DNA from: Struthio camelus
Lineage: Eukaryota; Chordata; Aves; Struthioniformes; Struthionidae
Length of the DNA: 64,000 bases
Assembly: GCF_040807025.1 (NCBI RefSeq)
Contig: NC_090964.1
Location: 8,084,214-8,148,213, forward strand
Reading direction: 5' to 3'
Shown here: piece after piece, positions 1 through 12,699 of the stretch
Numbering within the stretch: position 1 is the stretch's first letter
Layout of the letters: the number at the start of each line of letters is the position of its first letter
Position numbers and translations under genes: made by a program
The notes under the pieces: generated by a model
What the model was told of the DNA's origin: nothing
The model's input: only the letters and a program-made list of their open reading frames with translations
Databases searched by the model: none

Positions 1-120
1 GCAGCTCTGCCTGCGTGGACCACAGGAGCGCGGATGCTGAGCGTGGCGCCGTGGGGTGGGCTGCACCGGCAGGAGTCCTGGCCTGTGGCCATGCCCCTAC
101 TTTCTCCCTCTGCCACGCAG

Positions 121-2974
121 CCAAAGCCCGAGAACGCCATCACCATCGCAGTGTCGTCACGGGCACTCTTCCGTATGGAAGAGGAGCAGAAGATCTACAA
201 CGAGCAAGGGGTGGAGGCCTATGTGAAATACCAGCTGGACCATGAAAACGAGCCCTTCCTCCCTGGCGCTGCCTTCCCCTTTGTCAAGGTGAGCGCCTGC
301 CTGCCAAGCTGGGCGGCCCGGGCACCATGGGGCAAGGGGAAGATTCGGGGCAGGCCCTGAGGATGCTGAGTAGTCTGTATCTGCATCGCGACGCTTGCCC
401 AAACCCTTTGCGGGGGGGGGGGGGGGTACTGCGAAGCACTCGTGTGGGGAAGTGATGGGAAATAAGCAGCATGTTGGAAGCGAGGTAACCACGGATAAGC
501 CTTCTGGCAAGTGGTGTGCCTCTTCCAGGACGGAGGAAATGCTGACTTTTCCAAATGGCCTAAGAAATGAAAAAATTATCTCTTTGGATCATATTTAAAG
601 TTTCCCTTTAGAGAATTCTTGATCTCAAAAAAAATTGGCTGAATTTAGTCTTGCTACATAGTCAGCCAGCTTCTAATTTTGACATGTTGAAATAAAACGT
701 TTCAAATTTTACAAACATTTTCCAATTTCTGCCCCAACTCCACTGGATTTGGCACTGTTTCATCTGCTGGCCCTTGCTGAAGCGCTCTTGCCTATTCCCA
801 ATAAATAAACAAATCAGCTCTGTGGGGAGAGACTTGCTTCATTGTGGGTTGCTTGAAAAACATTTATATGCAGCTTCACGCTAATTTAACCTTATCTTCT
901 AATGAAAATGTGAAACTCGGTTGTGTTTGAAAATAAAGTGGCTGGAGGTTTTTTCCCTAAATCAGCTTTTTTTCCCCAGCTAAAGCTGTTTGCTGATTTA
1001 GGCATGGCTCAGAGTGTAGCTGGGGTTGGGCCAAATTCCTGATTTTGATGAACACAGTGTTTTGCTTACTTAGAGCCATGGGTGGGTGCTGGCATCTGGG
1101 GCTTGGTGACCCTCCCTCATCTTTGGGTGCTGCAGGCGCTGGAAGCTGTCAACATGCAGCTGCGTGAGCTCTACCCTGACAGCGAGGAGCTCTTTGACAT
1201 CGTCCTCATGACCAACAACCATGCCCAGGTCGGGGTTCGCTTGATCAACAGCATCAACCACTATGGTAAGCTCAGAGCAAACCCATCCTTTGAGCAGGAA
1301 CTGCTGGCTTTTAGGCAGGGTGTTCTTGCTTGGCAACGAGATAAGGAGATGTTTTTCTCCATCTCTTCCCTCAAATCAACCACGGGTGGTTTCTCTGAAT
1401 TTTTCTGGGCTTTGAGTGGAAGCTGGCTGGTGGTGAGGGTACCCCAGCTGCTGGTGATGCTGATGAACAGAAGGTCTGTGCTAGTACCAAAATTGGCCCC
1501 CATCCTGCTTGCTGCTGGCTCTTGGGAGGCCACAAGAAAGCACTGTCCAGGCTCTTTTGGGGGCGGTGAGGCTCACTCCAGTGTCCCTCTGCCCTCAGAT
1601 CTGTTCATCGAGAGGTTCTGCATGACGGGAGGGAACAGCCCCATCTGTTACCTCAAGGCCTACCACACCAACCTCTACCTCTCCTCTGATGCCGAGAAAG
1701 TGAGTGGGGCCATTGAAGAGGGTGAGTCCGGGGTCTGGCTTTGGGGGGCAGAGGGGGGAGCCCAGAGCCTGCTGGGGGTCAGTGCCAGGAGCAATAGCTT
1801 CTGTGTTGCTCTGCAGTTGGGGCCTGCCTTGTCCCACATCCCATCAAGGATGGAGAATCCTTGATGTTCCAGAGAGCCTCTAATTTGCATTGAAATAAGG
1901 CTTTCCTCAAGCTCCATAGCTCCTCCAAGGCAAAGATGCTGTTTCCCCCCTTAAACTCTTGTTTGCAAAATGAGTTGTCATTTAGGAACATTTTTGCTGG
2001 AAGAGGTCTTGGGGCCTCTGCATCCTCCAGGGCCAAGCTGCGGGCGCTATTTGTTGTGTGTGTTTCCTTGCTCTCTTTGCTTCCAAGCCATCATGTTTTG
2101 CTCTGCTCCTCCACAGATGACCCATGAGGCCGGGCCCTTGGATAACTGCCACCTCTCGTCTTGCACTTTATCTCTGCAGGGATTGCTGCAGCCACCATCT
2201 TCAGCCCCAGTAAAGACCTGGAGGTGTCGGAGAACCAGCTGCGGGTAGCGTTTGATGGTGATGCCGTGCTCTTCTCAGATGAATCTGAGCAGATCGTGAA
2301 GGCTCACGGCCTAGACATGTTCTTTGAGCATGAAAAGGCTCACGAAAACAAGCCTCTGGCCCAGGTAGTGCTTGAGGGGTCTTGGTATGGGGTAAGCAGG
2401 GAGCCTCTGGGAGAAAGACAGCCCAGGGGATGCTCTCCCCTCTGGGAATGAGCTGGGGTTTGGCAAGCCTGGACATACCAGATGTGGACCTGGTGAAGGC
2501 TCTGGCTGGCCCCTTGCTGTCTTTTCTGGAGGGAGTAGGAGTTAGACAGCAGGGTGGAGGGGAAGGTGTGATGGTCTGTGGGGTGATGGTTTCCTCTCGC
2601 TTTGGCAGGGACCTCTGAAGGGCTTCCTGGAGGCCCTGGGGAAGCTGCAGAAGAAATTTTATTCCAAGGGATTGAGGATGGAGTGTCCTATTCGCACCTA
2701 CCTGGTCACTGCCAGGAGCGCTGCCAGCTCGGGAGCCCGGGCCCTAAAGACTCTCCGCAGCTGGGGCCTGGAGACAGATGAGGCTTTGTTTCTGGCCGGG
2801 GCTCCCAAGGGACCGCTGCTGAGGAAGATCCGGCCGCATATCTTCTTCGATGACCAGATGTTCCATGTGGAGGGAGCCAAGGAAATGGGCACCATCGCTG
2901 CCCACGTCCCTTACGGCGTCGCCCAGAAGCACAAGCGGACGGCGCAAGACAAGCAAACCCCAAACAGCAAATAG
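121..2974 (+). CDS. NT5C1A: NT5C1A, cytosolic 5'-nucleotidase 1A (exons 2-6, 5' partial)
   Basis: Coding exons are 121-288, 1136-1265, 1599-1721, 2180-2364 and 2609-2974 (TAG stop). All have AG/GT borders and the phases join without a break. They give 323 residues plus stop, against about 368 in human, so only the first exon (about 45 residues) is missing, left of the window. The protein is near-identical to human NT5C1A, including [45 protein letters not shown] and [20 protein letters not shown]. The family hydrolyses AMP to adenosine in the cytosol, mainly in skeletal muscle and heart. The [10 protein letters not shown] loop and the later FFDDQ segment are the HAD-like catalytic motifs known for cN-I. 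The C-terminal tail (after VPYGVAQ) is basic and diverges from human, as expected. No frameshift or missing motif is seen. NT5C1B is the alternative, but the synteny with HEYL and PABPC4 supports 1A. Confidence 0.95.
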
Positions 2975-5900
2975 CAGAGCTGACTGGTCCCGCAGCCTCG
3001 GGCACGTGCCCGCGCGGGCTGACACGCTGCACAGACTTTGCCTCCGGGCACCACGCACTGAGTTAGGTCACGGTCTGCAAGGCGGAGAGCATTTGCCCTG
3101 GCAAGCGCGAGGTTATTCCCTTGCTGGAGCCTTGTCCGGAGCACAGTGGAGGAAGGAGTTAACAAAAGGCTTCTTTTTGCCTGTATATTCTCTGCAATGT
3201 CGTGACCTTGTGCTGCTGGCCCAGGGCTGTTCCCTGCCCCATTCCTCGTGGGGCCGGAAGCTGTCCCTCAACGGGCAGCCCCACGAACCGTTTCCCTGTT
3301 CGTACACGCTCTGCACTTGCTTCAGACAAAGTCTTTCAGGATGGCTCTCCCCTTTTTTGGACCGTTTGTGCCAGGCAGGTTTGACTTATTGGCATTTTTT
3401 TAAAGCCCCTGGGGAATTCTCAGTCCAGGTCCTTGATTTAAAAAAACAAATGTTTGGGCTGAACTGTTGAACTGAAAAGTTGCATGTGCTCAAAAACCTT
3501 CTTGCAGCTTTGAAACAAAATATTGTCTCCTTTAATTAAATGTAAACCATAAGACTGTTCCCTCAGTGGGAAACTCCCTGACAGATTCAGCCCCTGTTCC
3601 CCAACCAGAAAATCTTTCAGGTTTTTGTCCTTCCATCAAGATTTGTCAGTGCACCAACTTTCCCTTCATGCACTGAAATTTGGAAAAACAGAAACAAGCA
3701 CTTATTTAAAAAAAAAAAAATTGTTTCCTGCTTGTTGCTTTGGGCCAATATATTGTTGGCCCAGGTTTTTAAGGATGGGTTTGACAGTTACAAGAGTTAG
3801 CACTTAAATATCTCATAAGGCATCCAAAGCCCAGCCATTGTATGTGCCTTCCAGAGTCCTCAGGAACATGCCTACGATTTGAATTAAGCTAAAAGCAGGC
3901 CCTAATATATTAGGGACAGCGTTTGAAGTCCATTAGGTAAATCTGCAGGGAATCTGAGCCTGGGTGGGTGGGGTTTAATTAAAAGAATTTTTTTTTTTTA
4001 TTTTCTATAAGCTGAGGCCATAGGAGTTGATAATCTTTTTCTCCTCAGCTTCTTAAAATCTCTGGTGTTTCTGAAAATAGACACCTCTGCTATTGACACA
4101 CTGAGAAAGAACGAAATTCCCAATTTAAAAACTGGAAGAGAAATCAGTTGGAGAGCTGCTCTAAAATCGGTGTGAAAGTCGCTCTGACGCTATTGCACAA
4201 AGCCTTGTTGTGAAGGATGCTCTCAGGATAAAAACTTTTTTGAATTACTTATTTCTTGTGCTCTCTTGCTAGGCAGCACAAGTGACAGTCTGGTATGAAG
4301 GATGCCCAGTATTATCCGATAGTATTTTCCAACTTTGCCAAACAAACGGCATGGGCTGAAGTTTTCCTGGGTCTGTGTCTGCCTCTCACTCAACTTTGCA
4401 GGGAGATTTCAGCTAAAACAGCTCAGCCTTTTCTGAGAGCAAGGCTAAAGCTTAAGTTATAGCATTTTGGACAAATATATAAACAAGCTAATGATATCTT
4501 CAGTGGCGCTGGAGACTTTTCTTATTGTACTAAATCCTGCCCTAGCAGTGAGAAGCAAATTGCACTTTTTTCCCCTGAACTGTTTCACTTTGACAGACTG
4601 TTATTTGTCACATTTGGGTGACACGTGTCAGAGGAAGGTCTAAAATCCAAACAAAAAAAGCCTTGAAAGAAATGAGTATTGCAGTGACACATCTATTAAT
4701 ATTCAGTTCTATAAAAAGGTCTTTTCTTGTTAATGCAAACCCCAGATATTGGGATTCAAGCTGTCTCTGAGACCCTTTTGGCAGATCGGGGTGGGATAAG
4801 GGCCTGGCCTCCAAGTAAACATTTCCAAGGTGTTTCCTGAAGATCACATCTTGGAAGTCTTGCCAAGCTCAGCTTACAGATGGGCCGTGCAGAGGCCTCC
4901 CCACCAGCCCGGGAGATGACGTTGCAAGAGGAACAGGATCGTCAGGAAGCCCTTAGGAAACCCCGGCCGCACAGGCCTGGGAACGGCAGGGATGTTGGCA
5001 GGTGACGGTATACCGAGCTGGGTTGGTGGGATGGGATGTGGGGCATGAGCACAGTCACTGGAATGTGTGGGGACACGCGTGGTTGGGGGAGCGCAGGCAG
5101 CATGTGAGCTGGTGCACCTGGCATCTGTGAGCTAACGTCACTGTGGTGCATCTGGGTGTAAATATGTCCTTTCCCAGGCGTTTCAGATAAGGGATGTGGG
5201 GAGGGCTGTGCTGTCCAGCAGGAGGTGCCCTGTCTCAAGGCTCTTTTATAGCTCCAGGGAGACAGTGTGTCATGGTGCTGGATGTGGTTCTGGGGCAGGA
5301 GCCTGGATCTTTGCAGCTTTCACTGCCACCTTCTCAGGCCCTGAGATAAGATGGTGCAGAGAACTGGTCCTGGGGACCCTGCTTGGCCTCTTGCTGCACA
5401 GTGTGGGCAGCTGCTTTAATGGTTCTGCTCAGGGTCCTCCTGCTGCCAGGGCAGCCTGGGGGCTCAACAAGAGATACCCAGGGCTTGGGAAATGGTCACC
5501 AAGTGAGGTAGGGCTCCCTTTCCACCTCCTGGATCCTGGCTGCCCAGGGAGGATTCGCCCATCCTGCCATGGCTGCCCCTTTTGTTTTTATCCACATGGT
5601 TTCATATAGTGATTTTTTTTTTTATTTAATTTTTTTTCCCTCCATCACTACAATTGGCTGATGTGGATTTGCTGCTCGTATACTTCCCTCGTGTGCCCAT
5701 ACGGGACATCTGTTGCCCCTTGGGCTGGGGGAGTGACACGGTCCTGTGGGAGCTCGTGGTCCCCAGGGCCGGCTGCGTGGGCGCGCTGGCCTGGCACATC
5801 TCCCATCTTGAGGAGCCAGTACTGTTGTGCCTCTTGTGCTGTGCTGGCCGACAACAGGACTTTCCCGCTGTGTGTTGTTGCTGTGGGTTGCACTTCATTG

Positions 5901-5975
5901 TCCTCTGATGGTTTTTTCTCTTGTGAATGAACTGACTTGTTAATGAAATCCCTTTGGGTGTTTATCTGTAATAAA
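2975..5975 (+). other. NT5C1A: NT5C1A 3' UTR / 3' flank
   Basis: No coding sequence is recognisable here. The stretch from 3400 to 4850 is moderately AT-rich with short A and T runs, like a long 3' UTR. The first canonical AATAAA on the + strand after the stop is at 5970-5975. ATTAAA variants occur at 3535-3540 and again near 3979. How far the transcript extends is inference. Confidence 0.35.
5970..5975 (+). promoter_or_regulatory. candidate NT5C1A polyadenylation signal
   Basis: AATAAA is followed within 10 bases by a GT-rich stretch (ctgtggtggt). It is the first canonical signal downstream of the NT5C1A stop, about 3 kb away. An upstream ATTAAA could be used instead. Confidence 0.3.
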
Positions 5976-5989
5976 CTGTGGTGGTCCCA

Positions 5990-7750
5990 GCCTGGCTCTC
6001 TCTGTTGCCATTCTTGCAAGAGAGATTTTGGCTCCCTGGTGCAGTCAGCAAGAGAGCCTGCAGACCCTGCTTGGGTCCTGCCAGGCTTTCTGATGAAGAG
6101 GTGGGGGGCAGAGACAAGAAAAGGGGCTATTTGAGATTTAAGGAAATTCAGGCAACTTAACAAAAGCTACCTAGGAACCAGAGATCTCCAGGAAAGGTGA
6201 TATTCTGGGGAAGAGATGTGCTGTGATAGTAGCTACCTTTCCCTCCTTCGTGAACAGGCTTTTATTGAAACCTGGACTTGTGACAAAGTCCTGGATGAAA
6301 ATACAAACTGGCAAAAGATTTTTGTCAACTTGATCCTCTCCTGGCGAACAGGTGGGAAGCAGCAAAAGCTGTTTAGAGCAGATTTATTGCTGCTGAAGTA
6401 CTGGATGTATCCAAATAGTGATGCTGCAGCTCTGGTGTTAGCTCCTCCCCATCAATAAGGAGAACGGATGGGTTAAGGGGAAGCAACGAATTCTCCATCT
6501 GTCACGAACAGAGCCAAGGAATCTCCCTAGGCCCCGGGACAGCATCTCTGTCATGGGTGTTATAACAGATGAATGGTCCTTGGTGGAGAGTGTTCTTGTG
6601 CAGCTTTATTTGCTTGGGATGCCTTTCCTGCACCCATCCCTAATTCTGCATGTTCTTCCACCAGATGCCTGGAAGGGCAAATTAAACTCCAGTGCTAAGA
6701 CTCTCATTGCACCAGTGCAAGTCCAGGCAGGTGCTGAGAGGTCAGGATGTCCATGCCTCAGCCCTGACACCGGAGCCAAGAGCTGGCTCTGACGTTCACG
6801 CAAAGGCCAGCCCAATTCCATGACTCGCTCCTGAGGAGTAGCGGTGGGGAGACGTGGGCCAATGCGATGCAGCAATGGAAGGGGGGTTACTGCAGTCAGG
6901 CCTGTGATGTCTTGCTGTTGGTTTGCTGCAAGGCTGAGGTTTTTGTTCTATTACCTTTTTTCCAAGCTTCTTCCTTTAAAAATATCAGCCAGCAAAAGGC
7001 CTTGCAATGTGTGTGCTTTAAAATAAGGGACATGGAGGAAGAGAAAGCAGAGGCAGAGCTGACTGAGAGTTATGCTGCCACTCAGCTATTGTCAGCGCAG
7101 AGGTTCACGGGATAGTCATGGCCTTTGAATAGCAAGAATCGCTTTTTGTGAAGAACCTGGGATTTAACACCAAGAACTTGTGGGGCCTATTCCTGAGGGC
7201 ACAACACCCTGATGAAGGGCTGCATGGCAGAGAAGTGGGGCAGAACATGAATTATGCCCTCCTGGTCCTTGTTCACCCAGGGCAAGTCACCTAGGGTAAG
7301 TCATGGCACCTCTTTGCCTCAGTTTTCCCATCATTGCGACAGAGATCAGCATGATCTGCCACCCAGAGGTGCCTCCAGCTCTTTGCAGAATGAAAGCAGA
7401 AATCCAGGTGAGTCCTTCAGTGCAGGAAAATCTCTTCTCTCTGTGGTGATGCCCGGGTGCCCCAGCAGGAGGTCTCAGTGTGCCGGGGCCCGGCAAAGGC
7501 AAGGCAGTCCTGGCAAACTGGCAGTGCTGGCGGGGACCCCGTCTCATTCCTTCAATGCACTTTGTCTAGTTTTGTGTCCTTTCTGGAGCGCAGAATAGGG
7601 GCCAGCAAAAGCGAGCAGGGACCTGCAGCCGTCCCAAGAGGACAAAATGTCAGGGCAGGGGACCCGGTGACAGGGTGACAGAAACGCCTGCGGTTGGAAG
7701 AATAGATTAGAGGACCTGGCGGTGCGAGAACAAGCAAAGGGCACTCGCTA
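5990..7750. other. intergenic, no gene seen
   Basis: Mixed-composition DNA between the NT5C1A 3' flank and the CpG-rich block. The open frames are short, lack splice-consistent homology and resemble no protein I recognise. No repeat family was recognised here. Confidence 0.4.
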
Positions 7751-8416
7751 TCAGCACAAGCAGGGCCGTGCCAGCATTCGGACAGCCCGACCATCCCGTT
7801 CCTTTGACACCGCTATTAATAGCCGTGTTTGCTGACGCCTCTGTCACTGGAGCCGAAAACGGTTCCCTCGTGCGAGCCCGGGGGTGGCTGGGCTCGGAGG
7901 CCACCAACGAAGCGGGGACCCGGCGGAGCGCGTGTGAAGCCGCTCGTCGCCTCGCTGGCGGAGGAAGCCAGCTTCTGCCTCGGCCAAGAGGCAGCTCCAG
8001 GCTGGGCCGGCTCCGCGGAGGGCGCACCAGCCCGTTCCCGTTCGAAGCCTGGCGCTCCGCCGGGAACCGGTGGGGTGAACGGACCCCACCAAGAACCCTG
8101 GTCTGGGAGCCAGCAGGTTTTGGCAGCTCGTTGTTGATCTTCGCTGTGGGGATAGCGCTGCGCGTTGCCCACGCTGGGGGAGGAAATAACCCTTTGGTTA
8201 CTGAGCCGGGGGCCGGCGAGGGACGGAGGCGGAGGTTTCTTCCTCCTGGCGTTCTCCCATTCCTGCAGTGAGCGCGTCGTTACCAGGGCTGCGCTTAAGA
8301 GCTTTGCCGGCAGCGCGATGCCGGAGAAGGCGGTGAAAATTAATCCTGCTACAACTGGGGTCTCGGTGCCCTGGGGTTACGTTCAAAGCCCACAAGACAG
8401 GACTTCTGCTTGTTTT

Positions 8417-8496
8417 CACAGAATCGTTTAGGTTGGAAGGGACCTCTGGAGATCATCTAGTCCAACCTCCCTGCTCAAGCAGGGTCCTCTAGAGCA
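8417..8496 (-). mobile_element. CR1 LINE 3'-end fragment
   Basis: The + strand reads cacagaatcgtttaggttgg and continues through ggaagggacc, gatcatctagtccaacctcc and the ctgctcaagcaggg hairpin. This is the reverse complement of the 3' untranslated end of avian CR1 non-LTR retrotransposons, so the element runs on the minus strand with its 3' terminus near 8417. It is strongly 5'-truncated, as most CR1 copies are. It is the clearest avian signature in the window. Confidence 0.88.
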
Positions 8497-9438
8497 TATT
8501 TCCCTCATATTTCTCTCCCTCATGGCAATTTGCATGATTATATCTTTTTTTCCAGGGCAAAGAGAAGAGCCAGACACCAGAACTGACTCTGAAAGCGGGT
8601 TTTAAGCTCGGAGGTGGCTCTTTGTGAGAAGGGTTTTACCCGCGCGGCGGCGGGAGCACCCGTCCCGCAGCCGGACCCGGCACGCGCTCCGGGCGCGTCC
8701 TTGTCGGCGCATCCGTCAGCGGGAGCGCTGGGGCCGGCGGCGAGCTCGGAGCAGCGGTTTCCTCCTCGAGATAAAGCGATTGTGGCCGGGGACGCACAAG
8801 TCGGCTGGTTCCATGCCGTCCTCCCCCCCCCCCCCCAAAACGGGGCCCGATGCCAATCAAAACACATGGGACCACTGAGGAATGAAACGCTGCTCCCAGA
8901 CGGCCTGCTAACGCCCCGCGCTGCAGCCAGACCTTTATCTGGGGAATTGCTTCGGAGGGAGTATAAATCAAGGAAAACTCGAACCGGTCACTGCAGGAGC
9001 CAGAGCCGTCCGCGCTGGCTCGGCGTGGTGTTTGTTTTGAGCCGCATCTGTCCGCAAGGAACGCGGGGCGGAAAGTCACGCGCGTTGGGCGCTCGTCTCA
9101 GCACCGGCGGGGCCATGAGATGGTGGGAAGGGCTGTGGCGAGGGTGGCACGGTGGTGGCGGATGCCGCCGCTCCCGGGGGCATCGCCGCCTTTCGCGGCG
9201 CCCGTTGCTCCCGTCCCTGCTCCCGTGAGTGTGCGATTTGGGGAGCGTGCGGGGATGCAGCGGGCGCCTCTGCCTCAGTGCAAGCCCGGGCTGTCGTGTT
9301 CGCAGCCAGCCCGCTGGGCATGTGCGGCGTGGCCACATTAGGAAGGGTGCCCGTTTGGTTCCTGCCGAGCTGGGAACGGAGGGGTTTTTCTTCAGTGCCA
9401 GCTCTGGCTCCGGGCGCTGAGGCCTCAGGTGTGGTGCT

Positions 9439-9542
9439 GAGGTGAGGCGGCCATGTTGGGTGCTGAGGCGGGGCAGCCATCTTGGGCACTGAGGTGGGGC
9501 AGCCATGTTGGGCACTGAGGCAGGGCGGCCATCTCGGGGCAG
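9439..9542. repeat. 26-bp minisatellite with YY1-like core
   Basis: Units start at 9439, 9465, 9491 and 9517 (the last is partial). Each 26-bp unit begins gaggyrgggc or similar and carries a GCCATnTTG-type core at 9450-9458, 9476-9484, 9502-9510 and 9528-9536 (the last reads GCCATCTCG). The GCCATnTTG core is the known YY1 binding consensus read on this strand. Confidence 0.7.
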
Positions 9543-10414
9543 CTGTCTCGGGCACCCCCCCGGGCACTGAGGCAGGGCCCAGTGGTGGCGAGCAGGAGGG
9601 TGGCCACAGCAGGCTGGGGCCCTTCCCGCCCGCGGTGTAAATAGGCCCCTCGCTCCCGCGGCGGCCGGGCGGCCTCCCCCAGGTGCGGCTGGGAATCATT
9701 AGGAGCGCTCCGCGCCGGGCTGAGTGTGGGAACTGGAAGAGAAAGCGGGAGAGAGGCCTTCTTTCATCTCCCCCACTCCCTCCTCCCCCCCATGTCTGCC
9801 AAGCCTGGCTTCCTTTTGAATCCTTTAGCTGGTGCCAAGCAAGGGAGAAGGGAGGGGGGAATAAAGAAAAAAGGGGAGGGAAAAGGGAAAATTAAAAAAA
9901 AAAAAAACCCACAGGAATGTGTCCAGGGATCTGGCTTCGTTCAGGCTGCCGGGCCCTGAACGCCCCGGCGCCCCGCTCGGGGAGCCGGAGGGAGGGAGGC
10001 CATGGCCGCCCCCGCGGCGGCGGAGACAGGGGGAAAACAAACAGGGAAGCGGCGCCCGCGCCGGGCCTGTTGCCACAGCGACTGGCGAAGGCCCGGCGGG
10101 ATGTCTGCCGGGGCCCCCGCTGCCGGAGCGAAAGCCCTCGGCGTCCGGGTGAAGCCGGGCCTCCGTTTCATCCCTGCCCGGCCGCGTCGGGGCCGCACGT
10201 GGGGCCGGGGCGGGGGGGGGGGCGGAGAGGCTGAGGGGGGAGCGGAGGCTTTTGTTGCTCGGGCAGGATGGGTCTTTGACTGCCGACTTTGTTCCCGGCA
10301 AATTAATAATTTCCTCTGGCAGCAACAACATCGGCCTGCGCGCGTCGGTGTCTCCCGCTGCCCTCCCCGGCGTGCACGGAGGGGCCGCGCCGCCCGCAGC
10401 AGGCTTCCTCCGTG

Positions 10415-10445
10415 CCTCCTCCTCCTCCTCCTCCTCCTCCTCCTC
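10415..10445. repeat. (TCC)n microsatellite
   Basis: About ten uninterrupted CCT/TCC triplets within CpG-rich intergenic DNA. It is a polypurine/polypyrimidine tract. Confidence 0.8.
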
Positions 10446-12500
10446 AGCTGGGCTCCCAGCTGTGCTTAACTGTCAAGCTCGGCCCAGCTGTGACGGCTGC
10501 TGCCTTGGGAGCATCCCAGCGGGGAGAGCGGGGCTCGGCGTGCGAACTGCCGACGCGAGCGCTGCAGGCGGCGGGGGGAAGCGCGGCCCCGGGAAGGAGC
10601 TCGCGGGTTCGCAGCCCGCCTGGCAGAGAGCACCGCAAAACGCGGGAGCTCGCAGGTGAGGGCGCCCCTCCGCCTGCCTCCCTGCCTGGGCTGTTGGAGA
10701 GGCAGGGCAGCCCCAGCACGAGCCGAGGGGCCGCGAGCGGAGGAAGGATTTTGGCCTCGGCAGTAAATCTCCCGGTGGGTGTCGCACGCCACGCCTGTTA
10801 GCACCCACAAGGGAGCGCGTATAACAACTGCTGCGTGGCTGTGCACGCTTGCGGCGTGTGCATGCTGCTCCTTGCAGCGCTAGCCCCTCGCGCCCGCGCC
10901 GCCCGGCGTGCCACGGCTGCGCGCCCGCCGCAGATGCGCTCCCATTGCCCTGCAGCCCGTTCCCACGCTGCCCGGCCTCCGTGGCTGCCTGGAAACGCGC
11001 ACCGGTGCTTGCGTGCCCGCCGGGCCGCAGCTATGGCTCCCTCTCTCCGGTGCGGGCGCGCAATATGGCATGCGATATCAGGAGATCTTCTGGGAACGCA
11101 GTCCGTTCCTCTGACAGCATTGTGTTTTGTTCCTTATTTATATCCCCGGGGTGGTGCCACAGGTGGGCAATTGTTCCAGCTGACAGCCTGAAAGGCAAAG
11201 AAACAAGATTTAACTTCCTGCTATTCAATTAGAGAAAGTGAGCATTCATCACCAGCTGCTGGCTGCTGGCAGGAACAGACCCACCCGCCGCGGCGCGCTC
11301 GGCGGCCGGAAAGCGGCCTGCCGCCGCGGGCACGGGGCGCTCCGGCGCGGCCCGCCTGCGGGCGCTGCTCCCACGGGACTCCCTGGGTAGGGCTGGTTGC
11401 TGTCTCGTGCCAGAGCTGATGCTCTCGTCTCCTGTGTTTGTTTTTTGGGAAGGAAGTGACCAGTTCGAAGTGGCCCACGACACCTTGCACGTGCCAGCAT
11501 GGTACTTTACGCAGCCGTGCAAGGAAGGAGAGCCGGGTTTCCGGCAGGCCGGGTTTCGTCACAGGACGGTAACGCGGACCCTGGCTGCTCACCCGGCCTC
11601 TGGGTGCTTGAAGCTCATCTTCCTTGGGCCAACAGATGCCTGCGGGTGAGGTGCAGGGCCCCGGATGATCCCTTTCCTTATCAAATAAGGACCTGGAGCC
11701 TTCCTGTCCCTGCTTCCCCCGGCGCGTGCTCGCGCTCCCTCGCGGTGCCTTCCAGGCTGGCGAGGAAGGAGGGAGCACGTGCTCTCGCCAGCTCTGTCTG
11801 GCAGCAAAACCTGTCTCCACCTTCCCCTGCGCTGACTCCGCGCCGCCCGCGAGGCATCTGCCCCGTGCCCGCCGCTCGCTGACGGGAGCCTCGGTAGCTG
11901 CCGGCGGCCGCGAGGAGCCCGGGCTTTCCGGGGCTCCCCGGCACTTTCAGGCGCCGGGTGCCTAAGGCCAAGCCTGCGCTCGATCCTTTTGCATCCCGAG
12001 GCCGGTCCAGCTGGAGGAAAGGCTCCTGCTGCCTCCTCTCTCCTGCTCCCTTCCCGGTACCATCTGTCCCTAGCGCAGTGACAACTTCCCCTTCTCCGCG
12101 GGGACTCGGGGTATCTCCCAAGCTGGTTGCGCTCATCAGTGGTACAGCTGGAATCGGCGCTGCGCGGCTGCGCCGAGGCACACGCACGCGTTTGTGTTCG
12201 CGTGCCTGCGCGCGCGCGCGCTGGCTGCCGTGCCAAGCGGCGCAGCGCTGCGAGGCGACAGGCGCCCTGTCGGGCAGGGCTGAGCTGCGCGCGGCACCTC
12301 GCACGAACATGCCGCGTTCCTCCAGACTGAGGAGGGAACAGGCAGCAGCCAGGGCGATCAACAGCTATCAGCCCTTTCGGGAACGGGCCTTGAAACGCTG
12401 CAGGGGCTTTCCTGTGCGTGCCGACTGCCCTTCCTCCGGTCCCTCGGAAGTGAGGCGGGTTGGACATGCCAAACCACCATGGTGGTCGTGCCGGAGCGAA

Positions 12501-12615
12501 ACCTGGGGCCTCCTGTCATTTCCATGGGGCTGGGAGGGCTTGGGGGGGGTGTCTGCGAACCTGGGGCCTCCTGTCATTTCCATGGGGCTGGGAGGGCTTG
12601 GGGGGGTGTCTGCGA
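12501..12615. repeat. 58-bp direct tandem duplication
   Basis: Two near-identical copies, 12501-12558 and 12559-12615, each begin acctggggcctcctgtc and end gtgtctgcga. They differ mainly by one G in a G run. The near identity indicates a recent duplication or a polymorphic short tandem repeat. Confidence 0.8.
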
Positions 12616-12699
12616 ACGTCAAAGGCGCGCGTGCACCGAGCGCGTGCTGTCGTTTCCTCTGCAATGCCATCTGGCCAGCAGCGACGCAGCCACAACCAG

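Noticed and set aside
7381-7420. agcagaaatccagg in intergenic DNA, resembling the snoRNA 3' hairpin
   Set aside because: No matching 5' hairpin, H box or ACA box at the right spacing.
9425-9699. Minus-strand repeats of an MAAxPQxP-type peptide
   Set aside because: They are a translation of the 26-bp minisatellite, not a protein repeat.
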